DNA of 64,000 bases, taken from NCBI GenBank assembly GCA_016748015.1, contig JAAOMT010000741.1, positions 227,621-291,620 on the forward strand, written 5' to 3'. The notes beneath the pieces were generated by a model. It was not told where the DNA came from, did no database searches, and saw nothing but the letters and a program-made list of their open reading frames with translations. Source of the stretch: Geosiphon pyriformis (taxonomy: Eukaryota > Glomeromycota > Glomeromycetes > Archaeosporales > Geosiphonaceae). Positions 25,141 through 37,418 of this stretch are shown here, one piece after another; position 1 is the stretch's first letter, and each line of letters starts with the position of its first letter. Position numbers and translations under genes: made by a program.

Positions 25141-25817
25141 ATTGGTTCAATATTCCTCTTAAATTAGGGCTAAAAAGAACAAATTCGGAAAGGAGTGTAA
25201 ATTTTATCACTCCGGCATTCCTAATTATTCTTTTTATGTGTAGTCGGCGTTGTCGGGAGCGGTAAACCTATGACACATTTTCAACAACGCGGAAAACATA
25301 TATTTGATCGTGACTAAGTGGCGCAAACTAAAACAGACATTTTCTTTTTTTCCCCAAAAACAAGCAAAGATAATTGTGAATGTCGAATCTGGATGGACTT
25401 TGATAGTCAGGGGAGTAAAATTGTTCTTATCTTTGTTTTTTCTCGCTTCCTATTTCAATTTTCACAATAATTCCATCAAAATTGCAACCTCTCCTCACTT
25501 TAACGGACTATCCAAATGGTTTGAGAAAAAACGGGATCATATCCGAACTGAGTGAGATCATATCGAACATGGTTCCTTAAAGGCAATTATGCTTAGAAAT
25601 GATCTCGATTTGCTGACACTGGTAATTTTTTATTTGATTCAAAGAGTTTTATTAAGACTCTCGACTATCGTAAGGGATGTTAATTAGCGAATAAAAATGC
25701 AGCGGTTACTAACAAGACCATAAATTACCATAAACATTATACCGGGAATACGTAAATTATGTCTTTTTGATAGTAGCCAGTTTAGGCTTCTCACCCAAAT
25801 TCCCTCTTGATTTTTGA
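25141..25817. other. Convergent spacer, SPF30 / AlkB gene
   Basis: About 680 bp between the 3' ends of two convergent genes. An 83-codon open frame at 25304-25555 on the plus strand has no recognisable features. The rest shows nothing beyond expected 3' untranslated sequence. Confidence 0.6.
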
Positions 25818-27531
25818 TCAAGCTTTTTCTCTTTCCTGTACGTTCAACCACTCAAAAAACCCACAATTTTTTCCTTGATTGGCACTGCCAGCCTCACACA
25901 TATAAAAATAACGCCCAAAAGTAGCCTCTTTCTTCATGACAGGTCTTAATACAGATGGAATGCCGCAATGACATATAGGTGTCCATGAGGTAGAATATTC
26001 CTCCCTGAATTGTCTAAAAGTGAGATTAATCCTTTTTGGCCCCGCCACATTATGAGGGTCAATAACCTATGAATTCAGGAAGATAAGCAACCGAGAAAAA
26101 ACATTTAAGTAAATTTAAAGTACTTGCCTGTTGAGGGCAAACTTCGTGTTTCCATTCTATTTATCGCGTGGAGTTGATATATTAATGAAATGAGCGAGAA
26201 ATAAAATTACAGGATGCTTAAATACCCTCTTGCATACACCACATGATTAGAAGCGAATTGTGTGGTAAAGATATGGAAATGATTCTAGAAGCAGCATCGG
26301 GATGAGAATTAGAGGGAACCACCCGGCGAATGCGAAATTGCCTGGTGGCTCCAAGTGATAAAGACCCTATAATAGGGCGGGGTCCCAAATAAGTCAATTT
26401 ATCACTGTGCCATCCAACGGATTCTAGAAATTTTCAAAATATATATTATTAATATTGCCAAAACTTTGCAAGTTCTATGTTTCAACAAACCTTTAGAAGA
26501 AGAATAGCAATTTGCTGCGGCAACATTTGGCTCCCAATCTCCTTAGAAAAGGCAAATTGTTACTTCTCTCAAGTTAACCTTTAACTCTATATTGAAAAAA
26601 TTTTGTTATTCACCTCTCCCCTCAAAAGGATGCCTATGGAATGAAAACATTGATATGAAGATTTCAAAAAACTTTTTCAAGGGTCCACATAAAAACTTTG
26701 GAATTGAATACCTGATGCGATTTTTGCGAAGGCCATTGACTTTATCCGTTATTACCTTCCGTGCTTCATCCATTTCAGGCAAGAACAGACGAGTATCTTT
26801 AGCTTTACTTCCATTATAATAATACTCACCACCATATGAAGCCTTTGCATGTTCGGTTATATAAAAGCATGAACTATGTGGTGATGAGACTTCTCGATCA
26901 AACAACCACCATTGATTGCGTTCCCATGTCTCGGATTCTTTGAGCATAACCAACAAGAGAGAATGTGCTAAATTCTTAGGCAAGATATTCGGAATAAGTT
27001 GACACGGAGTGTGTAAAAGAACATCCTCAGGACGATAAAGCATAAGAGGGAGTTTATTAGATTTTTTCGCTACTTGTGAAACAATGCTTGTTGAGGTAGG
27101 CCATTTAAGCGCATCAGCTAGGCTTAAAGTAAAATTGCTTTCTGATTGAAGAGAATCAAAGGCATCTGTCGTAGAAACTTTAGTTGTTTTGTTGGATTAC
27201 ACTTTAATGATTCATCAACCTGACCAGTAATTTCTAATTTTGGCCTTTTGATTTTGGGTTCGCATCCAATTGAATTGCCGTGAGACTCTGTCCTTTGGAT
27301 AATTTCTTGATTGTGTTGATTATTAGTTACAAAATTTATTTTTGACTGTTTAAGTCTCTTTAGAGGATTTAACATTCGGATGCTCTTGTGTTTCATAAGG
27401 AAAATATTGGCCGCAAGTTCAGAATTTCCCTTTGCTTCTTGCAAAACGTCCCTCAATTCGTTTTCACTTGCTGTTTCGAAAATAACCCGAAGGGTGTCAA
27501 GCTTTAAATCCACTCCTGAAATTTTGGGCAT
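25818..27531 (-). CDS. CUE - AlkB dioxygenase - GRF zinc-finger protein
   Basis: Seven exons keep frame and give 439 residues. On plus coordinates they are 27225-27531, 26712-27177, 26614-26633, 26491-26541, 26226-26423, 26128-26156 and 25818-26066. Residues about 8-50 form a CUE ubiquitin-binding domain (LRVIFETASENELRDVLQEA, then AANIFL). Residues about 175-350 form an AlkB-type 2-oxoglutarate/Fe(II) dioxygenase: WEPNVAAANCY, then the metal motif GWHSDKLTYLG (HxD), LSLGATRQFRIRR, the distal His in WKHEVCP, and the 2-oxoglutarate contact RINLTFRQFR. Residues about 375-432 form a GRF zinc finger (CHCG...C...C, GRYFYMC, CGFFEW), as in APE2 and TOP3A, which bind single-stranded nucleic acid. 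The likely role is removal of alkyl lesions from DNA or RNA in the nucleus (family inference). The last intron uses a GC donor, the third exon is only 20 bp, and the first intron is 47 bp. All Fe ligands are present, so it should be active. Confidence 0.88.
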
Positions 27532-28369
27532 TGGAAGGTTTCCTTTTTCGAATTTGAGTGTGTAGAACGCTTAAAACGGTAAAAAAATAAGAATATGAGA
27601 GTTGAAGACTATTTTTATATGAAATTTTTTAATGCATATCTCCTTTTTTGCTATTTAATCTTTTTCTTATTATGATTTATAATACCTTATAAATAAATAA
27701 ATTGTAATAATCAAATAAACAAACTTTTTTTACGCAAAAGAAATAACAGACTTAATTTTAAAATTAAAATAATTAAAATAATAAAATAAAATTTGAATTC
27801 TTGGTTATTTTTTTAATAAATATAACTTTTCTATTATATATATATATATATATATTGTAAATATAAATTTTTTGTTTTTTTCTACATAATTAATTACTTA
27901 AATCAATTAAGATTAAATTATATTAAATTAAAAAAATTTAACTTTTAACTGTATTTTCAAAAATAATTATATATATAAGCAAAGTTTTTATATTGAAAAA
28001 ACAAATTTGGCCAAATTATTTTACTAATATTATATATTTATTAATAATAGTTTTTATATTAGTTTTTAATATTTTTTTATAATAAACATAATTAAACTTA
28101 TAATCTTAAATTTATAAAACAATAAAACTTTTTTTCTTTTGTATTTTTATGATTACAACCAAAATAAAAAGTAAAAAAGAAACAAACTCTATTTTTTCTA
28201 TTATTTTTAATAGTTTTAATACTTAAAAAACTTTTTTAAAAATAAAAAAAATATTTTTTATAATGTTTTTTAAACTATTTTTTTTATTTTAAAACATGCT
28301 TTTTTTTTATAAAAAATAAAATATTGGCTTTATTTAAATTTTTTTATTTTTTTTTTTTATTAACGCATT
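27532..28369. other. AT-rich spacer with (AT)n run
   Basis: The first about 100 bp must include the 5' region of the AlkB gene. The remainder is low-complexity A/T with an (AT)n tract at about 27836-27855 and long T runs before the LINE tail. I see no gene or element. Confidence 0.65.
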
Positions 28370-28485
28370 TAAAAAGTGTAGCCCAATCGCTATCTAGTAC
28401 ATAGAACCAAACTAAAAGGCTCAAACTAAACGCGACTCACGCACTTTCTACATGTGACTAGCCATTCAGACCAGACAAGGCAACA

Positions 28486-31400
28486 CTACACATCTATAAC
28501 TACCCGCACACTGCCACCCAGACCAGAAAAAAAACAAAAAGGCTTCCGATGACCAAAGCTAACAGCAAAGGAATTGGCCAAACCAAGCAATCTCACAACA
28601 CTGTTAGCCAAAACTGAAGACACACCACAAAGGAGCCCAGAAACAACACCAACATCACAGACCAGACCAGCCTTCTCCATCACCACCTGGTGGCTGGCTC
28701 TAGCCAACCATATCTTAGCATGATGTAAACCAACAACGAACCTGACATAATCAACAATCTGAGCAGTGGCCACCTTTCTATCCTCAAAAACATCGCAAGC
28801 CTCCTCATACCACTCCTTCAACACAAACCCTTTGCACACCAAAGTGTACAGCCCAACATCAATGGAACATTGAGACAAAATCTGCAACACAGCAGAAGCA
28901 GGAGAACCACCAGCCAAAGCTGACCAACGAGCAGAAGCCTCTGCCAAAATCTTACCATGAATGCCAGACTCATGAACACAAGTAAAAACGTGGTCAGAGA
29001 ACTCCACCTCACTGCAAAACAAACACAACACACTAGGGTAGCATTTATCATACAACCTCTTCCTTATGGCCACCGGCAACCTCCTGTGCACAGCCTTCAT
29101 AATATAAGTGCGAAGCGATGAGGATGCACAGCTAGTGAACCCAGCAAGCATATGAGAATCAGGATGCCACACCTTTACCGTAACAACCCAGTCTATGCAA
29201 CCAATCATCGCATCCAGAACTACATCACAACCAGGCCCAGCTTCCCAACGAGCACAACAAATTGATCGAAAAATATTCCTGACAAAATGACAGGCATTAC
29301 CAGAAACAGCGACACCCTCAGCAACCAAAAAATGTTCACATACATTGGCACAAAGGAAAAAGAGAGACCCAGAGGCAGCCCCAACAGCCAAGTCAGCTCT
29401 CACATTACCAGGAATCCCAGAGTGTCCTTTCACCTTAACCCAACTCACACTAAGATCCTTATCCCTGACCAAATTGAAAATATGATGCCTTTCCAGCCAG
29501 TATTGATTACGGAAATCAGGAGCAACCAAAGACATCTCAGACACACATGCGTCAATGGCAGCCTGGCTGTCAAGACACAACACCACAGTACTTGAAAAAA
29601 GAACACACTCCAAAGCCAAAGCAACAGCCTGTAACTCGGCCATAGTAGATGACAAAAGACCATGAATAGCGACACCAATGCTCATATCCAAGACCGGAAA
29701 GTACGCAGCAGCACCACAGACAACCTCAGTGGAGCCTGCATTCCTCAAAGACCCATCTGTGAAAACTTCAAAAGAGTCTGACCAAATGTCATGCAATCCA
29801 TCTTTAACCACAGAAAATTCCTCAGACCCCAAAATGTCCAAACCAAGCTTTTCCGCAGAGCCAACAGAACCAGAAAATGAGTAACCCTGACCTTTCAAAA
29901 ACTCAGAAGAAACCATGAACCAGTGAGACACAGGACCACGCGGATCCAACCTCTTCCAACAACGAAAAGTTTTCCAATCCAACAAAACATCTTTCTTATC
30001 AAAAAGCCGATCACCAAAAGCGACACCAAAACGTTTAAGAAATTTGACCGAATCAAAATACAGAGACTTTCCAAGAACAGAGGACAACGGGAACCAACCA
30101 GGACTACGAAATGCAGTAGAGAGGTTGTTCACCAAAGTAAGCTTATTGTCCAGAAAGATCTTCACCATCCCAGCCAAAAAATTGTTCACCGGACTAACAT
30201 GCAACCTGACTGGAAACTGCAAAGGATCCAAAGGAGCCCAACCAAGAATCTGTAGGTCCAAAAACCTATGTCTAAACAAATGCCCAAGAATGCCAAAGGC
30301 ATTAGAGAATGCCATCAAAGTAGCAACCTTCCCTTTAGACTGCATCTGCTCAAAAGGCTTTAGACCATACAATGAGGGATGATGCAAAGCAGCATCAGGA
30401 AAATCACGGGGGAGACAAGTCTTGGACCTAAGACCCTTTCTAACCAAGACATCTCACTTGTGACAAACATTAGATGAGACAAAACTGAACTGAGTACGAT
30501 AGCTAACAATAGGCTGCAAAACAGCTGACACCAGATAGGAGAATTGTTTGTCTGTAATAGCCTTCCTAAGCACAACATTGACGAAGAAACGTACATCCAT
30601 ATGAGCCTTGGCAACACTTGGCTTGGAGAGCCCTTCAGTCGACAGAAAAATACCCAGATACCGATGTGCTTCCCTTTTCTTGGCAATAGAGATTGGCTGA
30701 CCACAAATGTTCAGTGAAGCAACTTTAATGCCCTGATTGATGGGAATAGCCACCGTCTTCTCACTATTGATAGAAATGTCATTGATCACAAAAAATTCAC
30801 TGGCAATGTTCAGAGCATATTGAGTAGAAGCCTGACAATTTCCAACCCAGATCATATCATCAACAAACGCACCAGCCGAAAAATATGATGTCAAACCACC
30901 ACTGCCCTCAATTCTGCCAGATTTTGAAACAAACTTAGTATTAATTCGGTACCCACACAATTGTTCGTGCCTTTTAACCTCACACAAAAGTGGATTGTAA
31001 AAAATCCTCCAAAGAAGTGGCGAAAAAACCTCACCCTGGTCCAGCCTATCATGCACCTTATAACCACCAGACAAACCAAAGTCAGTCATCACCCTATTAA
31101 CTCTATTCTCATGAATACCACCAAAAAATCTTATGAACCTCTCACACATTTTGACACACCGCAAACTAGCTCTTAAATGATGCCACCCAACTGAATTGTA
31201 AGCTTTTCGCATATCTTGCAAGACCAACCATAACTCCCTATCCTTCTCAATGGCATCCTCAATTACTGAACTGACAGCAAACACCAGAGATTGCGTTGAC
31301 ATACCCTTCAGCACCAAAAAGTTGTCACCCTGAAGAACATTGAACTTGCTACAAGTCATTGAAATACGGTCAGACAGAATCTTGGAAAGAATCTTTCTGG

Positions 31401-33170
31401 CAGTCTCAATCAAGCAATAGGCCGAGTGTTCGTAAGAACTCCATCCCAGTCATAAGGCTTAGGAATCATTGACACCCAAGCCCTCTTTCACAAAACAGGC
31501 ACTACACCACCCAACAAACATTTATTAAACAGCACCAACAGGCACCCCAAAACCACCTCACCACCATGTTTCCATAACTCATTAGGAACACCAGACAAAC
31601 CAGCAGTCTTGCCATTAGGAAGACCACCAACAGCAGACAATAACTCGCCCATACTGATTGCACTCATAACACCTGAAAAAGCATCATCCCAAATATAATC
31701 TAAAGGTGCGTACTAACGAGCCCAAAGACCAGGAAGCACTGACTGCACAGAGTGTTTTCTCGTTCACCCCTCCATTATTCTATCCACACTGGACTTCACC
31801 TCTTCAGGCAACAAAACCAGATCATTATCAACTATCAAGTGATCCAACACAACCTTGCAAAAAGGCTTTTTCAACACACTCCTGATCATACTACCCTTAT
31901 CTGAACAGAAATTATCCATGCGCTTCTCAATTGCCTTCCTAACTGAAGCTTCCTCAGCCAACCTTGACTCAAACATCTTCGACCTTCTGTAATCTCTGTG
32001 AACCAATGACAAATGCCTAACAACAACATCAGATTTAACACCTGAGCCAACCAAGTCCTTGAAAGCACAAGCCTTCGCGTCATCCAGAGTCAACCATTTA
32101 CTCACAAGACGATCAGCGCTCAGTAAGTCACCAGAGCAAAATTTTTTGACAATCTTGGCCACCAACAATTCCAGACCAAAAAATCTAGAAGAATGTTTGT
32201 TTCTCGAACACTTGAATTCACTAAACCAATGCCTCGAAAATGTCACATCAGCAGAATCCAGCACAGCTCCCACCAAAACTGCCCACATAGCATCCATATC
32301 ACCATGCATTTCGGCACCAGAGAGCACCTCACCCAAAGATAAAAGTTTAGCTGACGAGAGATCCCTAAACTTAGCCCATCCAACACCATCAGCATTCTTG
32401 ATTTTGAACTTCCAATGATCTTTATTCGCCTGCTTGTGCAAACTATTCAAATGTACATCCAGAAGCCCACCCAAACCGACTGAGACCACAACTGCCTTGT
32501 GATCGGTGTCAAAGAAATCCGAAACAGAGACAACTTGATGACCAGCAACAGCAAAAGACAAATTACCACCAACAAAAATGTAATCAATTGTTTTCCCAAC
32601 CCCTCTCGAATTGCTCCATGTATGAGAATTAGCCAAATGATGACCAACAAATAAATTGACCAAACCTAAACTCAAACAAAACTTGAAACTAGCACTTCTA
32701 CTAGATTCATTCTCATTAAGGTCCCCACCCAAGACAACAAAATTGCTGGAATTGACCGCCTTTGCAATGAGGGTGTTAACTTCAGGAGCCTGATCAAATC
32801 TAGCCCCAGAGGAAGCACCAGCATACAATCCCAAAACAGTAACCAAGAGCTTGCCCTTAAACAGGAGCCGAACAGAAATAACCCGACCAGGAATCTCCTC
32901 CACCTTAGATACATAATGGGCCAAAAAAGTGTTCATAACAATTGCAACCCCAGCACCCATGAAACCCTTATCCAAGCCAGAAGAAAATATTCGCACTCCA
33001 TCAAACTTATCCTTTATCCACGGCCCAGAAGAGGACCTCAATTTAGTCTCAGTAACAAAAAAAACCATATTTCCCGAGTTCACATGCCAACAAACAACAT
33101 CCACTTGTTTCGCAGAAACATTAATACCCCGAACGTTGCACGTAGCAAATTTCCAAACCAAACTACTCAT
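28486..33170 (-). pseudogene. LINE ORF2 (endonuclease-RT-RNase H), nearly intact
   Basis: A 4.7 kb frame for about 1,560 residues. The apurinic-like endonuclease is complete (CNVRG, TETKL, GGDLNE, DTDHKAVV; 32480-33150). In the reverse transcriptase, the motif A aspartate (LQDM) and FVDD box (30846-30872) are intact, but the usual AF/YDSV reads AYNSV. The RNase H is complete: TDGS (about 29755), AELQA, LDSQAA and the GHSG...RAD end. A CX2CX7HX3C zinc motif (zf-RVT-like, CLFCSEVEFSDHVFTC) follows at about 28970-29030. Breaks on the coding strand are TGA at about 31756-31758 (a Trp position), a TAG at a Gln position about 50 bp further, another TGA, a one-base deletion at about 31420 that shifts frame, and TGA at about 30450. 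Without these it would be a single ORF. They are described only; the element is inactive as read. Confidence 0.87.
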
Positions 33171-35131
33171 TGAGATGGAGGAAAAGCCAACGAACCTGAT
33201 CCAGAACGCAGATAATCCAATCTATCCAAGACCGAGCGAACTGAAGCCTCAAGAGCCATCATATTCAACTCCAAACCACCAATCTTGGTAGTCAAAACCT
33301 TAGAACTGCTCGGACTGAAATCAACAACTGACCCACCAACATTAGGAGAAGAAGAGACAGACGACAACAACGTGCTATTCAAATCCAAACCTGATTCCAT
33401 ATCTGAAACAACGGCAGTTGGAGACACCAAAGGAAGAGCTGAGGGAGAAGACGCCAATGGCACCAAGTCAACAAAACTCAACTTCTTTAAAATGAGTGAG
33501 ACTTGATCTGAGAGAATTTCTATGGAGTGTTCCAGCACAGCTAAGTGACCACCTAGATCAGCGGCACCAGACGAGGAGGAATCCATTGAGACAGCCTTCG
33601 AACCAGAGACCAAACTGACACCAGGAGCACCCGAAGAGACAACACGAGAGGGACAACTGCCTGCCACTTGGGCCCACGTCTTCCCACCAAAAGAAACTGG
33701 ACGAGCGACAGAAGCCGACTTCTTCTTATATATCCCAGCTAGACGAACCCGATCTTGCTCAGAAACCACCCTCCTTCCTCGAACACCAGAATACACACCC
33801 AAGGAACAATTGACCAAAACATGACCAAATTGTTTACAATGAGCACAACTGGCCAAAGAGAGACCAGCCCAACGCAAACTCACATTTCTGAAAACTGGAA
33901 CGGTACCAATAGCAGCCAACTTGGATGCCTCATTACCAAAACAAATTACAGCACATCTATCACGAACATATGAACTAGGTTTACAGCCGATATAACAAGT
34001 CTTTCCACTATATGATTCCAACAAATTGGAGAGGTCATGAGCATTAGTGCCAACTAGAAGAGTATAAAGTAAAGCCCGATGCTGATCCCTCGATACCCAC
34101 GTTTGTTTATCAATATTTGCTTTTGCCATGCAGACAGAATCCTTTCCCATGAGCACAGACCATCTAACTGCGACCAAATCAGCCATCTCAGATGAATCAT
34201 ATTCCACCAGGGCCTTTTGCCAAAGACCAATAAGCTGCACTTTGATTGAAACAATCTTGCCAAACTTGGAGAACACCGTCTCAATTGCCGATTTGGGAAG
34301 ATTTACTGGGATTTCCTTGATGATCACCTTCCGATCTGAATGGCTGTTTACTTTTCTTAGATCATCATTTACCAATATTTTTTCACAGATCGCCAACTCT
34401 CTGGCCTTAACCAAACTAGACTCACTTGTAAAAGTTGACCTAATGACTTCAGGAAATTTTGAGGGAGTTGAAGCACTCCCAAAACCGTCAATTTTATAAA
34501 AAATCTTTTTGACCTTAAATAACTTATCACTATTTGACTTTCCAGGCACAGCTGACAACTCCACATCTAAAGCAAAAGATTTTACTGGCTCGAAACGACG
34601 ACACTCTAAACCACATGACTTGGGCAGCGGCAACTGATTGGACTCAACAAACGTGCGAGAAGGGAGCTCTAAAACACTATTGTCGTCATTTTCCAGGTTG
34701 AAAGAAGGTTGTTTCGGCGGCTTGCCTAAGACATACGTCCTCGTCCTTGTCTTCCTCGGAGTAATGTCATCCATCAAGTTGTCATTTCCAGAGGCGTTGG
34801 AATCGATGTAACTAGTTTCTTCGACAACCAAGTTTTCCATATCCTCCAAGTCGGACACCTCGCTGATGTTGTTACTCTTGTTCTCCACTTCACTACCCCA
34901 AGATGCCTTACGTTCACTGCCATCAGCCAGCAATGGGTCCGCATACAAAAGTCCAGCTAAAGAATCTACCACGGTACCGAACACGACAGGTTTCCTCACT
35001 TTCTTGAAAGAGACACCACGAGAGTAAACACTCTCAACGCGAGCCTTCTTCTTAGAGCCTGACCGGGACCCCAACCCAGTCGAAATCGAGCCTGAAACAC
35101 CAGCAGAAGAGCCAGCCGGATCCATAGTCAC
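33167..35131 (-). CDS. LINE ORF1: RRM and CCHC RNA-binding protein
   Basis: An uninterrupted 654-residue ORF. The N-terminal 150 residues are Ser/Gly-rich and charged. Residues about 265-345 form an RRM-like fold (VIIKEIPVNLPKSAIETVFS; then a VSIKVQLIGLWQKALVEY strand). A single zinc knuckle at about 427-440 has the CX2CX4HX4C pattern (CAHCKQFGHVLVNC, 33811-33852). The C-terminal third is Ser/Val-rich with a predicted coiled coil (KVLTTKIGGLELNMMALEAS). ORF1 proteins of such LINEs coat element RNA and form the RNP used in target-primed reverse transcription. The stop at 33167-33169 overlaps the ORF2 start in ATGA. I recognise the family from arbuscular mycorrhizal fungi but cannot check a database. 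Confidence 0.88.
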   Translation of the reverse strand: MTMDPAGSSAGVSGSISTGLGSRSGSKKKARVESVYSRGVSFKKVRKPVVFGTVVDSLAGLLYADPLLADGSERKASWGSEVENKSNNISEVSDLEDMENLVVEETSYIDSNASGNDNLMDDITPRKTRTRTYVLGKPPKQPSFNLENDDNSVLELPSRTFVESNQLPLPKSCGLECRRFEPVKSFALDVELSAVPGKSNSDKLFKVKKIFYKIDGFGSASTPSKFPEVIRSTFTSESSLVKARELAICEKILVNDDLRKVNSHSDRKVIIKEIPVNLPKSAIETVFSKFGKIVSIKVQLIGLWQKALVEYDSSEMADLVAVRWSVLMGKDSVCMAKANIDKQTWVSRDQHRALLYTLLVGTNAHDLSNLLESYSGKTCYIGCKPSSYVRDRCAVICFGNEASKLAAIGTVPVFRNVSLRWAGLSLASCAHCKQFGHVLVNCSLGVYSGVRGRRVVSEQDRVRLAGIYKKKSASVARPVSFGGKTWAQVAGSCPSRVVSSGAPGVSLVSGSKAVSMDSSSSGAADLGGHLAVLEHSIEILSDQVSLILKKLSFVDLVPLASSPSALPLVSPTAVVSDMESGLDLNSTLLSSVSSSPNVGGSVVDFSPSSSKVLTTKIGGLELNMMALEASVRSVLDRLDYLRSGSGSLAFPPSQ

Positions 35132-35253
35132 AAATATAAGTGTGTCCAGAGAAATAGCGATGAAAACAAAAGGGAAAAGGAATAAAGGAAATGTATTTCT
35201 TTGGTAGAATAACTTTGCTCTCGGTGTGGCCAGGGGATTGACGAGAGAAAGAT

Positions 35254-35791
35254 TTATTTGTTAATTTTTTAATGTTTATAATTTTTTAATATTTGAATTT
35301 GATTCTAAATAATAATTTCTTTATTTAAATGTATTTGCTAAAATTAATTTTAATTAATATATAATTAAGTTATTTAATATGTTAAATTTTAATTAAATAT
35401 TTCCAATTCTAAAAGCAAACAAATAATATTTTTATGCATAATTTCAATCAATTAAATATTTAAGTTATTTAATTTTAAATTTAACTAATAAAAAATATTT
35501 ATTAATTATTAAAAGTTTTTTGGTAAAATAACTTTTATTTTAATATTAAATAAAACTACAAAAATTAAATTGGCTTATATTAAGACTGTATTTTAGTTTT
35601 TATATAATTTTTTTGGTTTGAAATTAATTATTAAAAACAATAATCAACTTTTTTATATAAAGTTTATATTTTAAGTCTTTTTTTTAAATATTATTATTTA
35701 AATTAAGTTTACTAAATTATTTTTTTTTGTTATTTTTAAAATTACAAAATTTTTATTATTATTACTATTTATAATTTTTTTTTTATTCGTT
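35254..35791. other. AT-rich spacer
   Basis: About 540 bp of nearly pure A/T between the 5' end of LINE copy 2 and the 3' tail of copy 3. No gene, RNA or clear repeat unit is visible. Confidence 0.7.
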
Positions 35792-37418
35792 TAATGAGTG
35801 AAGTCCAAATACTACTTAGTGATAATACATCAAAATAATAATCTATACTAGATATGAATCATGCTTTTTCTACACATAATTAGTCACTCAAGCTAACCAG
35901 AACTACACTATACACCCACGTACACAGAAACCAAATTACCAATATCCAAAAAAAATCAACAAGAACTGTGCAGCCCAAAACTAACACCAAATATATTATC
36001 AATACCAAATAACCTAATTATTTTGACTGAAAGCATTGACATACCACCAGACACCAAGACAGGAATCAAACTATTGCAAGAAATCAAATCATATTTCTTT
36101 ATAAAAGCATAATGCTTAGAGTAGACCAGCCAAATATTATTTCTAAAAGACAGGCATAAACCACAAACAAATTCAACTATCTTATCAGATGCAATTTTAA
36201 AGTCATCAAAGCAGAAAGTGGCCTCCTGGTACCAAGCCTCAAGCATAAAACCTTTGCACAGCAAAACAATCAGACTTAAATTAGCCAAACAATTGGATAA
36301 CATTTGCAATACATGAGAAAAGACATAAGACAGACTAGACATAGCTCTCCAAGCAGAAGCAAAATCAATAAACAACCAAACTCAAGCAGCTACATCAAAT
36401 GCACAAGAAAAAACATGGTCTGACATTTCGACATCGCCACAATACAGACATACTACACTGGAATAATGTTTATTATAGAGATATTTGTAAACAGCAACAG
36501 GCAGTCTATGATGTAAAGCTTTTATAAAATAGGAATGAGAGCCAGCAAAGTGGTAACTTGTAAAGCCAGCAGTCATGTGAGAATCAGGATGTCAAACAAG
36601 AGATGACCTAAATCAATTAATATCTATAAGCAGATAACTGTCCACAATTTTGGCATCAGAGCCTAATTCCCAGCATATATGATGAATAGACCAAAAAATT
36701 TCATAAACAAAGTGTTTAGAGTTTTCAGAAACAATACTGCCATTAGCCAAAACAAAACATTTTTTAAGCCAGGGAGGAAGGAGCTGACCAGAATGAAAAG
36801 AAACACCAGCAAACAAATTAACTTGATTATTATCTAAAACACTTGAGTGTTTTTTAACTTTATGCCAGTCAACATTCAAATTTTTTTCATGTATGATACT
36901 AGCAATGTGTTGATACTTAACCCAACATTTGTTCTAAAAGTCCAGAACCAATAACAATAATTCAAATTTACATGCATCCAAAGCAGCTTGGCTGTCAAAA
37001 AATAGGTGGACTGAACTTGAACTAGGCATATACTTAAGGGCCAATGTAATGGCTTGAAGCTCCGCCAATGTGAAAAACACTATGCCAGACACCTCCATTC
37101 TAAGACCTAAGTTGATGTTTTCAAAGAATGCAGTAGCACCAGCTTTTATATCAACATTCTTTAAGCTACAAAAAGAACTATCTATGTACACAGAAAAGCT
37201 AGAAGCACCAATGCCAGACAACTGATCATGTACTGACCTAAACTCATGAAATTCAAAAATGTTCTTTGCAGTAGCATCATTTAGAGGAAAAGAATTGGCA
37301 TTAAGATAATCAGAATTATGAAGATGCTAAATGACAGTAACAAACCAGACAGGAACAGAACCATGTGGATCAAGTCTTTTCCACTACTTAAAAGTTTTCT
37401 AGTCAAAAACAGCATCAT
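35792..37418 (-). mobile_element. LINE family A, copy 3 (5'-truncated)
   Basis: The 3' 1.6 kb of the LINE: tail (35792-35925), ORF2 C-terminal region (35956-36375), zinc motif (CLYCGDVEMSDHVFSC, about 36410-36460) and RNase H (36613-37221; SFCSLKN replaces the family's TDGS context). The segments lie in several frames, separated by stops. It stops abruptly at 37418, directly against a plus-strand element piece. 5' truncation is normal for LINE insertion. Confidence 0.85.

Larger units (their letters stand above)
28370..35253 (-). mobile_element. LINE family A, copy 2 (best preserved)
   Basis: A 6.9 kb non-LTR retrotransposon on the minus strand. It has a short 5' leader (35132-35253), intact ORF1, then ORF2 beginning inside the ORF1 stop codon, then a 3' tail of about 115 bp ending in an A/TAA-rich run. 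It is noticeably GC-richer than its surroundings and than the other copies, so it is the youngest copy here. ORF2 carries a handful of inactivating changes, so it could not move on its own. I see no clear long target-site duplication, because both flanks are AT-rich. Confidence 0.9.

Noticed and set aside
25304-25555. 83-codon ORF between SPF30 and the AlkB gene
   Set aside because: No recognisable domain, and it lies in a convergent 3' spacer. It is most likely chance.
27124-27531. Apparent frameshift that would make the AlkB gene a pseudogene
   Set aside because: A 47-bp GT-AG intron (27178-27224) restores the frame, and all later junctions agree in phase over 439 residues.
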